Below, in pieces: positions 1-9,596 of a DNA stretch of 64,000 nucleotides. Positions within the stretch are counted from its first letter, which is position 1. Each line of letters opens with the position of its first letter. The translations under genes were made by a program, and so were the position numbers. The notes below the pieces were generated by a model. It ran no database searches, was not told the DNA's origin, and saw only the letters and a list, made by a program, of their open reading frames with translations. The stretch comes from an uncultured Dokdonia sp. (lineage in GTDB: Bacteria; Bacteroidota; Bacteroidia; Flavobacteriales; Flavobacteriaceae), in contig NZ_CANLOB010000027.1 of assembly GCF_947492815.1 (NCBI RefSeq), positions 1-64,000 on the forward strand, written 5' to 3'.

Positions 1-128
1 AAATTCTTCATCAAACCTGAACTAAATAATAATTATTTGTCGAATTTTAAGGTGTCCTAAAAAGGGGAAGCCTACATTTTTAGGGAAGCCTACAGATTTC
101 CAGTTCTCTTTTTGGACTTGCAGGTGGA

Positions 129-668
129 TTGTTATTCCATTTTAGAATACCAGGAAATCGGACCTTTACCGATAATGATTCAGGTCCATTAGCTTTATTG
201 TATGGAGTATTCCTAATTATTGGAATTGGACTAATAATAAACTCTTTGATTTTTAAACAAAAGAAACATTGGGAAAAATACCGAATTGGACTTCTGGTTT
301 TTGTAATTGGATTTGGATTAGCTGTTTTCCTACCTCGAGATATAATAAAATGGACTTATTTTGGCAAAAAGGAAATGGAATTTACTAGTATTGAAAATGC
401 TGATTTTATTTGGGTTCGACTTGAACTTTATAAAAACAATGACTTTTTATGTTCTACTTCTCACGGCGGAGAAATGACAGAAGAAACATTAGGAGAATAC
501 AATTTAAAAAATAACGTTCTTGAATTACATTTAAAAAATGAAATATCTGAACATACAAAAAAAAGGTGCCAAATTTTATATAAAAATATTGGAACAAAAT
601 ATCGAGTATCAAATGACTCTTTAGTATGTTTAGATTGCGAAAAGGAAATAAAACTTAAAAAAAACTAA
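129..668 (+). CDS. hypothetical membrane protein, start uncertain (possibly 5'-truncated)
   Basis: No family was recognised. The first usable start is a TTG at 129, and the frame is open back to a TAG at 81 without any ATG, so the true start is doubtful and the gene may have lost its 5' end. Two hydrophobic segments (about residues 22-43 and 54-71) are followed by a soluble, lysine-rich C-terminal domain with four cysteines, including a CLDC pair near the end. A 12-bp direct repeat (65-76 and 83-94) lies just upstream. A repeated intergenic element follows directly after the stop codon, as for other accessory genes in this window. Confidence 0.5.
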   Translation: MLFHFRIPGNRTFTDNDSGPLALLYGVFLIIGIGLIINSLIFKQKKHWEKYRIGLLVFVIGFGLAVFLPRDIIKWTYFGKKEMEFTSIENADFIWVRLELYKNNDFLCSTSHGGEMTEETLGEYNLKNNVLELHLKNEISEHTKKRCQILYKNIGTKYRVSNDSLVCLDCEKEIKLKKN

Positions 669-868
669 GCCTAACACGGTGTATAAAACATAGCTAATAA
701 GTGTTTAATCGAAAGGTTTTGTATATTTAGAATGTCTGCTAAATTTTTAAATTTGGTATAATTAAAAAGAGGAAAAATAATTAACAAAATTTAAAAATCC
801 GGCTTTAGTTTAATCCGAAAAGTATCGCTTACAACTGCCCTATTTTTCTTATACTAGACCATTACAAC
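669..868. repeat. intergenic repeat element, copy 1
   Basis: This copy begins right after the upstream stop codon. Its first part (673-691) is identical over 19 nt to 30342-30360. Its middle (734-756) contains an AAATTTTTAAATTT hairpin core that recurs at 31028-31050 and, as a CGCCAAAT/ATTTGGCG hairpin, at 2583-2603. Its end (838-864) matches 2680-2706 with few changes. It fills the gap up to the next start codon. No coding sequence is seen in it. Confidence 0.6.
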
Positions 869-873
869 ACAAA

Positions 874-1443
874 ATGGAAAATCTAATTAACTACATAAAA
901 TCAAAAATTACTTTAACTCAAAATGATATTGATTTAATCAAAAATCATTTAGTTATAGAAGAAGTTCCAGCTCAAACTAATCTTCTTAAAGCAGGAAAAG
1001 TGGAACGATATATTTATTTCTTAGATACTGGAATTGTAAAAGGATATCAAAATGTTGACGGAAAGATTGTAGTACAACATCTTGTAAATGAACAAGATTT
1101 TTTCACATCTTTAGACAGTTTTATGACAGAAACACCTTCTTTAGATTATTATGAAACTATCACAGAATCCAGAATTATAAAAATATCGAAACCTGATTTT
1201 AATATTTTACAAAAAGAAACAAAATTTTGGGCAATATTCGTCAAAGAAGTAACCAACGAACATCTAAGTTGTAAATTAGAGCGTGTCAAAGATTTTCAAA
1301 TTTTAACTGCTAAAGAACGTTATCTGAAATTTGTAAATCAATACCCAAAATTAGCTTTAAATGTATCTATTGACAATATCGCTTCTTTTTTAGGAATGGA
1401 ACCTCAATCCTTAAGTCGTATTAGAAAACAAGTCGCTTTCTAA
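874..1443 (+). CDS. Crp/Fnr family transcriptional regulator
   Basis: The 189-aa protein has the cyclic-nucleotide-binding beta-roll fold in residues 1-115 (for example LLKAGKVERYIYFLDTGIVKG) and a short C-terminal helix-turn-helix ending in FLGMEPQSLSRIRKQ, the layout of Bacteroidota Crp/Fnr regulators. The region that normally holds the phosphate-binding cassette is not conserved, so cAMP binding is unlikely. It lies 62 bp upstream of an SDR gene in the same direction and may regulate it. That link is inferred from position only. A second, distinct member lies at 26657-27187. Confidence 0.88.
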   Translation: MENLINYIKSKITLTQNDIDLIKNHLVIEEVPAQTNLLKAGKVERYIYFLDTGIVKGYQNVDGKIVVQHLVNEQDFFTSLDSFMTETPSLDYYETITESRIIKISKPDFNILQKETKFWAIFVKEVTNEHLSCKLERVKDFQILTAKERYLKFVNQYPKLALNVSIDNIASFLGMEPQSLSRIRKQVAF

Positions 1444-1505
1444 CAAATGTTATTTCTAGCATATTAAAAGGTTTTGAAATTTGCTCAAAATAAAATTCAA
1501 GAATT

Positions 1506-2519
1506 ATGAGCAATGAAATTTCATTAGTTACTGGCGGAAATGGACATTTAGGAAATAACTTAATTAGACTTTTACTTTCCAACAACCAAAAAGTTAGAAC
1601 AACTGTAAGAAATATTAATAACAGTGAGCCTTTTAAAGGTTTAGACTGCGAGGTTGTACAGGCCGACATTACAGATATTGAATCATTAAAAAAAGCATTT
1701 CATGGAGTTACCAACTTATATGCAGTTGCCGCAAATTTTAGTATGTGGGCAAAAAATCCAAAAAAGGAAATTTATGATAATAATATGCAAGGAACTCAAA
1801 ATGTATTCGATATTGCTAAAGATTGTAGTGTCAAGAATATCGTTTATGTAAGTTCTGTAGCCAGTTTAGATTTTACGAAATTACCTGCTAATGTTGATAA
1901 TGGATATAATAAAGACCGAAGAAATTGGTATTATAATTCTAAAAACGATTCTGATAAACTAGCTTTAGAATTAGGGGAAAAATATAATATTAGAACTGTT
2001 CTTGTTTTACCTTCTGCAATGATTGGTTCTAAAGCTCATAAATTAAGTTATTCTAACAATCTAGTATTACAAGTTTTAAATGGAGAAATACCAGTAGACA
2101 CAAATATAACTTTAAATTGGGTTGACGTAAAAGATGTAGCTTGTGGTCTATATAATGCTATGCAAAAAGGTAGAAATGGAGAACGCTATATTCTATCGAA
2201 TGAGCAACACACCACATTACAAGAAACAGTAAAAATAGCATCAGAATTATATCCTGAACTAAAATTAAAAATGCCTAAAAAAGTACCAAAATGTTTATTG
2301 TACTCCGTAGCAGGTTTAATGGAGTTTAGTAGTAAACTTACAGGTAAAGAGCCTTTATTACAAAGACATTACTTGGATATGTTTTATGGATTAAAACAAG
2401 ATTATGATATTAGTAAGTCAAGAAAAGAATTAGATTTTAATCCTAAACCTTCAAGAAAAGCTTTAGAAGATACTCTAAAATATTTGAAAACTGATTGGAA
2501 AAAAGAAAACGGTATATAA
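1506..2519 (+). CDS. NAD(P)-dependent extended SDR (epimerase / dihydroflavonol-reductase-like)
   Basis: The 337-aa length and the N-terminal Rossmann motif TGGNGHLG (residues 9-16) mark an extended short-chain dehydrogenase. A serine-rich strand (VYVSSVAS) and a YxxxK motif in WYYNSK give the catalytic Ser-Tyr-Lys set. The C-terminal half resembles 3-beta-hydroxysteroid dehydrogenase/dihydroflavonol-4-reductase-type enzymes that reduce or epimerise small molecules. The substrate cannot be read from sequence. The start ATG at 1506 sits 62 bp after the Crp/Fnr gene. A repeated intergenic element begins at the stop codon. Confidence 0.88.
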   Translation: MSNEISLVTGGNGHLGNNLIRLLLSNNQKVRTTVRNINNSEPFKGLDCEVVQADITDIESLKKAFHGVTNLYAVAANFSMWAKNPKKEIYDNNMQGTQNVFDIAKDCSVKNIVYVSSVASLDFTKLPANVDNGYNKDRRNWYYNSKNDSDKLALELGEKYNIRTVLVLPSAMIGSKAHKLSYSNNLVLQVLNGEIPVDTNITLNWVDVKDVACGLYNAMQKGRNGERYILSNEQHTTLQETVKIASELYPELKLKMPKKVPKCLLYSVAGLMEFSSKLTGKEPLLQRHYLDMFYGLKQDYDISKSRKELDFNPKPSRKALEDTLKYLKTDWKKENGI

Positions 2520-2712
2520 CAATCTATAAAAAACATAGGGCGGTTTAATCTTAATTTGAAAGTCTGTGCTTCTCTATGAGGTCGCCAAATATAAAATTTG
2601 GCGTTTTCAACAAAAAAGATAAAAGCAAAATATTATATTTGGTTTAATATCAAACCGAAGCGATAGTGTTTATTACCTACCCTACATTTCTTATACCAGA
2701 CCGTTGATGGTC
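2520..2712. repeat. intergenic repeat element, copy 2
   Basis: This element is related to the one at 669-868. It has a perfect 8-bp hairpin (CGCCAAAT at 2583-2590, ATTTGGCG at 2596-2603), a second small hairpin GGTTT-N6-AAACC, and a 3' end at 2680-2706 nearly identical to 838-864. It is part of a 636-bp stretch without a gene. Confidence 0.55.
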
Positions 2713-2910
2713 AATTACCTTCGGCCGCAGTATTACATAAAATAAGGAAATAAAAGTAATATCAGAAAATTAGATCTATAAGCAAATTACAACTTTCTAA
2801 TTAAATCAAATCTGCGAACTATTAGATAATTCGAAAAACAAAATACGTAGACATTTTATACAAGGTAAGAGCATCAATTTTATTCCCACACCGCTAATTG
2901 ACCATCAACG
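2702..2910. repeat. segment bounded by a perfect 16-bp inverted repeat
   Basis: CGTTGATGGTCAATTA at 2702-2717 is the exact reverse complement of 2895-2910. The 209-bp segment between the outer ends has no open reading frame of note and could be a small non-autonomous element or a remnant. The following stretch 2911-3155 shows no gene, hairpin or recognisable repeat. Confidence 0.5.
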
Positions 2911-3155
2911 TTCAATATGTGAAATGTCTAAAATAAGAACATTCCATACTAACTAAAAAAAGGAGATCCGAAAGCAACAGACAACAACCCAGTATAAAGC
3001 ACACAAGGCATTCCAAAAGCTCAACGTAGGGCGACCTAATCCAAAAGAAAATACTAACTTACACATGCAATAATAAATACCAAAGCCAATGAAAGCCAAC
3101 TGAATGGCCTGCACACTTTATACATTGGACGTTAACAATAATTTAAAGACAACCT

Positions 3156-3896
3156 ATGAAGTTCCTTTTAATACTATTAAGTTTTGTGATTTTCATCTCT
3201 GATAGTGGAAAAATATCGGAATTGAAATCTAATCTGATTCCAACGAAAGAAGATGTTTGGAATTTTAAAGGCTGGAAACCATTAAAAGTGTTCAAAGAAA
3301 ACGGAGAAAACCGTTTTGAATGGACTAATGAAAGATGGGACAAAAAAACTGATTTCAAATTTGAGATAAAACCAACAACAGAAAATAGAACTTACTTTTC
3401 TCGCCCAACAAGTTCTCTAAAAGTGAAAAACGGTTGGTTAATTGGCTTTAATAAAGGCGAATGGAGTGGAGCGCTCTTTTGGTTCAGTGAAAACGGAAAA
3501 GAAAGCTATCTCGTAAAAGAAAAAAATGTTCATAACATACTTCAACTTGGTGACCGGATTTATATAACTCAAGGTCTTTCGCATTTAGGTGGAGATTTCG
3601 GAACAGTAAGTGAAATAGCTTTTAATAAAAAATGGTTTGTGGCTAAAACGGAAAAATTAAGTGGATGTCCTTTTCAATCAATTATTTTTAATGACAAGCT
3701 TTTGATTTTAACAACTAAAAATATTATTCTTGCAAATTCAAAATTGGAATTGACTGAAAAAGTAGATAACGGATTTTGGTCAGGTTTATATCCAAATTCT
3801 GTGATTACCGAAGAAAACACAGCTTATTTTGGAATGCGTGGAGGAATATTAAAAGTGAATTTTGAAAACGGAATTAATGAATGGCTAACCGAATAA
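3156..3896 (+). CDS. hypothetical exported protein
   Basis: The 246-aa protein starts with a hydrophobic signal-like segment (MKFLLILLSFVIFISDSG). The rest is rich in aromatic residues and short beta-strand patterns such as GWLIGFNKGEWSGALFWFS, suggesting a beta-propeller-like exported domain. No catalytic motif or named family was recognised. The start ATG is well placed after an A/T-rich leader. The gene lies alone between two repeat-filled spacers, the context of the other accessory genes here. Confidence 0.65.
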   Translation: MKFLLILLSFVIFISDSGKISELKSNLIPTKEDVWNFKGWKPLKVFKENGENRFEWTNERWDKKTDFKFEIKPTTENRTYFSRPTSSLKVKNGWLIGFNKGEWSGALFWFSENGKESYLVKEKNVHNILQLGDRIYITQGLSHLGGDFGTVSEIAFNKKWFVAKTEKLSGCPFQSIIFNDKLLILTTKNIILANSKLELTEKVDNGFWSGLYPNSVITEENTAYFGMRGGILKVNFENGINEWLTE

Positions 3897-3908
3897 AAAA
3901 CTAGAGCT

Positions 3909-4054
3909 AACAATTTGTATAATTCATTGCTAGTTAAAGCCTACTTCCAAAATCCTAGCAAGTTTTCTATTCAGTTTGTATTTATTACTAAATTAGGTGC
4001 TAAAACACTCAGCTTAGCAAATACAAACATACTAGCCATAATTCTGAAAACACC
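3909..4054. repeat. intergenic repeat element of a second type
   Basis: The spacer begins shortly after the stop codon and has imperfect self-complementarity: CATTGCTAGT near the left end against ACTAGCCATAA near the right end, and GTTTGTATTT against AAATACAAAC further in. The start codon of the next gene (GTG at 4055) lies directly at its right end. Its resemblance to intergenic repeats of other flavobacteria is from memory, not from a search. Confidence 0.4.
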
Positions 4055-5668
4055 GTGATAAAATTCATTCAATTCTTATTCATCATACAAAGTCTAATTG
4101 TTCATTCTCAAGAGACTAATGATCTGTATTCTTTCAACGACAAAAACTACAAATATGGGTATATAAATAGTAGTGGTACTATTATAGTTGAGCCTCAATT
4201 TGACTTTCTTAAAGATAATTTTTTAGAATCCAATTATACAGTAATAAGGAAAAATAGTATATATGGCTTAATGGATTATACTGGAAAAATTATTGTCAAG
4301 CCTACATATGAGTACATAAGTTTCAAGCAGAGTTTGCATTATATACGAGTGACGTTAAATGGGTCTTCTGGCTATATTGACAAGCAAGGGAATACGATTA
4401 TAGAACCTATATATGAACGTATAGAAAGTGACGATGTTGCAGGTGTCTTCAGGTTTAAAAAAAATGAGAAATGGGGATTAATTAGTAAAACAGGTAACAT
4501 TATCATTCAACCTAAATTTGATTACATAGTATCATTTTCTAAATCTGAATTAACGCCATTTTGGTTACAAGACAAAAAAGGATATATCAATAAACATGGT
4601 GATATTATTATTGAAGCAAAGTACGACTCTGCGGGTCAATTTGATGGTACATTTTCTAAATTAGGTTTTGCCATGATTGGAATTAAAGATGCATCTGGAA
4701 AAAATAAATACGGTATTATCAATCCTCAAGATGAACTCATAATCGATCCTATATATGAGGAAATTAGTGATTATGGAAAATATGATCTCACTAAAGTTAA
4801 AATAAATGGAAAGTATGGTTTTATAAATGATAAAGGAACACTTATTATAGAACCAAAATTTGAGTCTATAGCAAGTTTTCAGGATAAAGACTATGCAAAA
4901 ATTAAAACAGAACAAGGAACTGGTTTTGTTAACAAAAAGGGAGAGACTATTTTCCAACCAAAAAAATACTCCACGATTTCAGATTTTAAGAACTCTAATA
5001 TAGCACGCGTCAGCCAAAATAATAAATACGGTTATGTAGATTACAAGGGTAATATCATATATCCTATTGTGCTAGAATATGGTGACCCTTATCCATTTGA
5101 TAGTAGTGGTCTCGTTCCTATTAAAAGAAATGGAAAATATGGGTATATGGACAAGGACGGTAATGAAGCCATCAAATTAAAATTTGATAAAGCCTATGGT
5201 TTTAAAACTGGACCTTATGCTCCGGCAGAAATTAATGGTAAATGGGGATTTATAAATAAGCAAGGTGAATTCATTATTTCACAACAATATGATCATGCTT
5301 TCCCTTTTGATGAACAGGGCATGGCTAAAGTGAAAATTGGCAAAAAATGGGGCATCATCAATACTGAAGGTCAATATATTATAACACCTCAGTTTGGTTT
5401 TATTAAGGATTTTGATGAATATGGTTATGCTGAAGTAAGAACTATCTCTAAAGAAAAAACAGGAATTAGAGGTACCAAAAAAGGTTATATAGATAGAGAT
5501 GGAAACATTATTATTGAGCTACTTTTTGATAAAATAATAGTATATCCTGAAAAAGAATTAGCTCATGTAAGGTATGGGAATCGTAAAGGCCTGGTAGATT
5601 TTAAAGGAAATTATATTGGATTCACAAAAGAGGACCTTGCTATTGAAGAAGCTAAGAATAAAGATTAA
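4055..5668 (+). CDS. exported WG-repeat protein
   Basis: The 537-aa protein starts at GTG 4055 with a signal peptide (MIKFIQFLFIIQSLIVHSQ). The rest consists of about 14 WG/YG repeats of the type YGYINxxGxxIIxPxF spaced 35-45 residues apart (for example residues 33-48, and WGFINKQGEF and WGIINTEGQY near the end). Such repeats form a beta-rich scaffold, and their function is largely unknown. No catalytic domain is attached. The GTG is chosen because the signal peptide follows at once and no ATG is available. Confidence 0.85.
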   Translation: MIKFIQFLFIIQSLIVHSQETNDLYSFNDKNYKYGYINSSGTIIVEPQFDFLKDNFLESNYTVIRKNSIYGLMDYTGKIIVKPTYEYISFKQSLHYIRVTLNGSSGYIDKQGNTIIEPIYERIESDDVAGVFRFKKNEKWGLISKTGNIIIQPKFDYIVSFSKSELTPFWLQDKKGYINKHGDIIIEAKYDSAGQFDGTFSKLGFAMIGIKDASGKNKYGIINPQDELIIDPIYEEISDYGKYDLTKVKINGKYGFINDKGTLIIEPKFESIASFQDKDYAKIKTEQGTGFVNKKGETIFQPKKYSTISDFKNSNIARVSQNNKYGYVDYKGNIIYPIVLEYGDPYPFDSSGLVPIKRNGKYGYMDKDGNEAIKLKFDKAYGFKTGPYAPAEINGKWGFINKQGEFIISQQYDHAFPFDEQGMAKVKIGKKWGIINTEGQYIITPQFGFIKDFDEYGYAEVRTISKEKTGIRGTKKGYIDRDGNIIIELLFDKIIVYPEKELAHVRYGNRKGLVDFKGNYIGFTKEDLAIEEAKNKD

Positions 5669-5816
5669 ATAAACCATTACCAATATAGATTCTGAAAAAT
5701 TTGTTATTAATGCATTTAAAGAAACTGACTTTTTTGCAATGTGGAATATTTTATTAATGAATAAACGATTACATCAAGCATATACCTAATTAGAACATAT
5801 TACCTCCAAAAACAGA

Positions 5817-6845
5817 ATGATTAAAAACTCAAAACAATCACAAATATGGCCTAACAATTTAAGGGCGATTGCAACGATATCTGTAATATTACTTCATGTA
5901 TCGGCTCCTATCTTAAGTAAATTTAGCGATGTATCTATATATACATGGCAGATAGGAAATATTTATGATAGCCTAAGTAGGTATTGCGTACCTGTTTTTT
6001 TTATGCTTTCAGGGGCTTTACTATTAAATAAAGATTATAAACTAGAAATTTTTATTAAAAAGCGATTTTTTAGAATAATCCCTCCTTTTATTTTTTGGAG
6101 TATAGTATATATCATATACAAAATTATCGATATCAATAAAGATTTTAATTCAGTAATTGACCTAATTTTCTACTTTATCAGAAATTTATTTAATGGAAGT
6201 CAATATCATCTCTGGTTCATTTATACTCTTTTAGGTCTCTACTTATTAATGCCTATTTTAAGAAAGTGGATAAAACATGCTTCAAAAAAAGAAATACAAT
6301 ATTTCTTATTGATTTGGAGTATCACCATAATATATGCTATACCTCGTTTAAAAGGGTATTTACCAAAACTTTATTTAGTTAATTTTTCTGGTTTTTTAGG
6401 GTATATGATATTGGGTTTCTATCTGTCAAAACTAAATTCATTTAAAACCTATAAACTGTTAACCGTATTTAGTTTAAGTCTTATTTTTACTATACTTGGA
6501 ACTTACTATTTATCTATTAAAAACTTAGCTTTTAATGAAGTGCTTTATGGATATTTAATGCCTAATGTTTTGATAAATTCGATTGCGCTATTCCTTTTAA
6601 TAAAGCAAGTAAATATAAAGTCTAAACCAATTACATATATTCTATCGAAAATTAGCATGCATAGCTATGGTATTTACTTAATTCATGTACTTATATTAAG
6701 CTTATTATCAAAGATTGGATTAGATTGGAGATTAGCAAATCCACTTATAAGCATTCCATCAATAACAATACTAACTGTTTTAATTTCTACACTTAGTATT
6801 CACTTAGGAAAAAAAATAAAGTTCATTTCTAAATTAATTGGCTAA
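5817..6845 (+). CDS. acyltransferase 3 family membrane protein
   Basis: The 342-aa protein has about ten transmembrane segments. Near its N-terminus is the family motif LRAIATISVILLHVSAP, whose histidine is the likely catalytic residue, followed by the conserved YDSLSRYCVPVFFMLSGALL block. Family members O-acetylate or O-acylate cell-surface sugars and lipids. It precedes a second acyltransferase by 76 bp in the same direction. The two may act on the same polysaccharide, but no glycosyltransferases are present here to name one. Confidence 0.88.
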   Translation: MIKNSKQSQIWPNNLRAIATISVILLHVSAPILSKFSDVSIYTWQIGNIYDSLSRYCVPVFFMLSGALLLNKDYKLEIFIKKRFFRIIPPFIFWSIVYIIYKIIDINKDFNSVIDLIFYFIRNLFNGSQYHLWFIYTLLGLYLLMPILRKWIKHASKKEIQYFLLIWSITIIYAIPRLKGYLPKLYLVNFSGFLGYMILGFYLSKLNSFKTYKLLTVFSLSLIFTILGTYYLSIKNLAFNEVLYGYLMPNVLINSIALFLLIKQVNIKSKPITYILSKISMHSYGIYLIHVLILSLLSKIGLDWRLANPLISIPSITILTVLISTLSIHLGKKIKFISKLIG

Positions 6846-6921
6846 TAAGGTGTAAAAAGCTACAAATATATTTTTTTCAAAAGAATCATATTCTTACAGA
6901 TAAACAAAACATAAACGTATT

Positions 6922-7971
6922 TTGAGAATTGAACAATTAACATTCACAAGGTTTATAGCAGCAATAGCTATTGTGATTTTTCATTACGGAAAAGAGGCTA
7001 ATTTATTCCATAAAGAGTATACTTCATTTATATTCAAACAAGCTAATATTGGGGTTAGTTACTTTTTTGTTTTATCAGGTTTTGTTATGATAATTGCATA
7101 CGGAAAGAACAGTAATATAAACTTCTTTCAATATATTAAAAATAGACTTGCTCGAATATATCCAGTATATATATTAGCTATTATCCTCATTCTTGGAGTC
7201 TTTTTATTTCAAAATATAAATGGAGCAGATTTAATTTTGAACTTGCTGATGTTACAATCATGGTTTTCAGGAAAAGCACTTACAATAAACTATCCCGGAT
7301 GGTCTCTATCGGTTGAATTATTTTTCTATATAACCTTCCCATATTTATTTAACAGGATTTATTCAAAACAAAATCTAAAAACAGTAACAATCTGGATTAT
7401 TATATTTTGGATGTTAAGTCAAATAGTATTTCATTTATTTATTTATAATATAATAGAATTACCATATTTTAACATTAAGGATATTAAATACCTCCCACTG
7501 TTACATCTTAACGAATTCTTAATAGGTAATCTAACAGGTCTTTACTTTATAAAAAAGCTCAAAAACAAACAAAAAAATTTTAAATTTCATATTCTAATAT
7601 CTATTGCTATTTTAATAATTTTATTAAAATATCCTTTTGGTTTAAACTATCACAATGGGCTTCTTATAATCATATTTGTTCCTTTAATCATCTTTATATC
7701 ATTAAGTACAGATAGTTTCACAAAATTAATCTCGAAAAAAACATTTGTCTTCTTGGGTGAAATAAGTTTTGGTATTTACATATTACAGGCACCTGTATGG
7801 CGTATTTTCTCAGATTATAGAATGGATAAATATTTAGGATTAAACAAAGAAGCAGATTTTACAATATCGTTTTTTGTACGATTACTTATATTAATTACTC
7901 TTTCTTCTTTAAGTTATTTATATTTTGAAAAACCTCTCAGAAATAAAATAAAGAATCTAAATAGATATTAG
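6922..7971 (+). CDS. acyltransferase 3 (OafA/YrhL-like) family protein
   Basis: The 349-aa membrane protein begins at TTG 6922 with the canonical family start RIEQLTFTRFIAAIAIVIFHY, where the histidine is the expected catalytic residue. It has the typical NIGVSYFFVLSGFVM and PGWSLSVELFFY blocks. It probably transfers an acyl or acetyl group to a surface carbohydrate. It is not closely similar to the preceding acyltransferase, so the pair is probably not a recent duplication. No ATG lies close upstream, which supports the TTG start. Confidence 0.87.
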   Translation: MRIEQLTFTRFIAAIAIVIFHYGKEANLFHKEYTSFIFKQANIGVSYFFVLSGFVMIIAYGKNSNINFFQYIKNRLARIYPVYILAIILILGVFLFQNINGADLILNLLMLQSWFSGKALTINYPGWSLSVELFFYITFPYLFNRIYSKQNLKTVTIWIIIFWMLSQIVFHLFIYNIIELPYFNIKDIKYLPLLHLNEFLIGNLTGLYFIKKLKNKQKNFKFHILISIAILIILLKYPFGLNYHNGLLIIIFVPLIIFISLSTDSFTKLISKKTFVFLGEISFGIYILQAPVWRIFSDYRMDKYLGLNKEADFTISFFVRLLILITLSSLSYLYFEKPLRNKIKNLNRY

Positions 7972-8097
7972 CATACATCTAAGATTCCTTTATAACATTT
8001 AATGTAACGTATTTAAATCAATTTTGGGTTGGATTTAATATCATTTTATTAGGATTCATATACCTCACAAATGGTCTTAACGATCGACATCTCGTTA

Positions 8098-8270
8098 AAC
8101 CCGCATTATAATTATAGAACTTCGTAATGAGAGTTGAAAACAGCAATGAAATATGACGTTTTCTGAGTTTTAGCATAGCTTCGGCTATGATTAAATTTAA
8201 AAACGTAGTACACGATATATTTTACAGCAGTTTCAAGACGGAATAGATTTTCTAATGCATAATGCGGGTT
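8098..8270. repeat. inverted-repeat-bounded intergenic element
   Basis: AACCCGCATTAT at 8098-8109 is exactly reverse-complemented at 8259-8270. The 173-bp element fills most of the 344-bp gap between the acyltransferase and the decarboxylase-like gene. A small internal hairpin CATAGC-TTCG-GCTATG is visible near 8173. No clear target duplication flanks it. The ends resemble those of the 63331-63481 element (ACCCG/CGGGT), so both may belong to one class of small mobile elements. Confidence 0.5.
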
Positions 8271-8291
8271 AAATAAATGAGTGCTGTATAT

Positions 8292-8305
8292 GCTTTCGCG
8301 AAAGC
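8292..8305. repeat. GCTTTCGCGAAAGC palindrome
   Basis: Perfect copy of the 14-bp palindrome that recurs through the window. This copy is intergenic, just beyond the 3' end of the decarboxylase-like gene. Confidence 0.9.
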
Positions 8306-8315
8306 GTACTAATCC

Positions 8316-9596
8316 TTATTTATTCCAGTATACTGCTGTTTGTCCATACTGAAAATGAATAGGATTATGCGAAGGATCTTTTTTAAACATATAGAGATCG
8401 CTTGGCTTTTTCTCAAATAGCATGATAATATCTGATCCTCCAAATCTAAATTTTCCAAATTCCTGACCTTTTACGACTGTTTTATCTTTGAGATCTGTAT
8501 ACATCTCTACCCCTGATACTTGAGCCATCCCAATAGGAAGTATAGCCACTTTCCCTACCACAGGGCCTGCATCTACAATCACAAGACCACGGGCTTGATG
8601 AAACTCATATCCATCTTCTGCCCCATCAGGCGCATCCCATTGTCCATCTTCAGTTAAGTTTACATTGAGAAATACGTCACCTTGAAGAGCTTTGATTTCT
8701 AAAATTTTCCCGCTCACAGGGGTATGAAAACGATGATAATCAAAAGGACTTAAAAAATAATGGATAAAAGTTCCTCCATAAAAGTCTTTAGCATACTCAC
8801 TATTATCCAAAAGCTCATTCACAGTACCAATAGTATGTGTCTTCTTAAAGGTAATTTTAGTCTTTTTCCCATCTGTATCTAATACATTCCCTTCTTCATC
8901 AATAGGATAATCTTCTTTAAAAGTACAATCGGCAGGAGCGACAATAGTTTCATTAGTATCTGGAGCCGCAATAGGACGTAATGGTGTTATTCCTGTGTTA
9001 GGGTCTGCATCATTAAACTCTCTATAAAAGAACGTATTAAATGTATTCCAACTTGATTCATTTGCTGCATATAATGGATAATTATACATAGTGTCATATT
9101 TAAAAGAATGCAAGCTCTCTTTGGTTAAAGACAGTTTTGTATCTAAGAAACTACCCCAAGCTTTTGCAAACTCGACTAACCAAGCTGCAAAATCATCAAA
9201 ACTTTGTAACGTAATACTTGTATCTGGCACTTTCTGATCTACTAACCAGTAAAATTGACAGAGTAAATCATACACCTTTTGATTATATCCGTTTTCTTCT
9301 CCATTACTTTTCCAAGCATTAGGATACTCAGGATCATTACTTTCATTAGGTACTAATCGTACATAAAGATCTAAATAATCATAGTAAGCTTCGATAGTAA
9401 CTGGCCAACCATTTCCTTTAAACTCATTATTAATAGCTTGATAAAGGTCTTTATTTAAGTTCTCTTTTGCCGAATCATTAGCTGCATTTAAAGAAGCCAA
9501 TAACGCAATACGCATACCTTCATTTCCGCTAAGAAGTGTTTTTAGTTTTTCTACAATTTGAGAATGCGCATGTTCTGATAGTGAGGTATTTGTCAT
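8316..9596 (-). CDS. phosphatidylserine decarboxylase-like protein
   Basis: The 426-aa protein is longer than ordinary phosphatidylserine decarboxylase. The first half looks like the Psd-associated N-terminal domain found in larger homologues. The second half is the decarboxylase domain with DYHRFHTPVSGKI, and near the C-terminus FRFGGSDIIMLFEK, where the GGS serine corresponds to the self-cleavage site that creates the pyruvoyl group (usually LGST). No signal peptide or membrane anchor is evident. It could decarboxylate phosphatidylserine or another amino acid derivative. No phosphatidylserine synthase is next to it. Confidence 0.82.
   Translation of the reverse strand: MTNTSLSEHAHSQIVEKLKTLLSGNEGMRIALLASLNAANDSAKENLNKDLYQAINNEFKGNGWPVTIEAYYDYLDLYVRLVPNESNDPEYPNAWKSNGEENGYNQKVYDLLCQFYWLVDQKVPDTSITLQSFDDFAAWLVEFAKAWGSFLDTKLSLTKESLHSFKYDTMYNYPLYAANESSWNTFNTFFYREFNDADPNTGITPLRPIAAPDTNETIVAPADCTFKEDYPIDEEGNVLDTDGKKTKITFKKTHTIGTVNELLDNSEYAKDFYGGTFIHYFLSPFDYHRFHTPVSGKILEIKALQGDVFLNVNLTEDGQWDAPDGAEDGYEFHQARGLVIVDAGPVVGKVAILPIGMAQVSGVEMYTDLKDKTVVKGQEFGKFRFGGSDIIMLFEKKPSDLYMFKKDPSHNPIHFQYGQTAVYWNK

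Noticed and set aside
669..868. Calling the intergenic repeats integron attC sites
   Set aside because: A GCCTAAC at the left edge fits an attC core, but the matching right-hand core and imperfect-palindrome layout are not convincing and no integrase gene is in the window.
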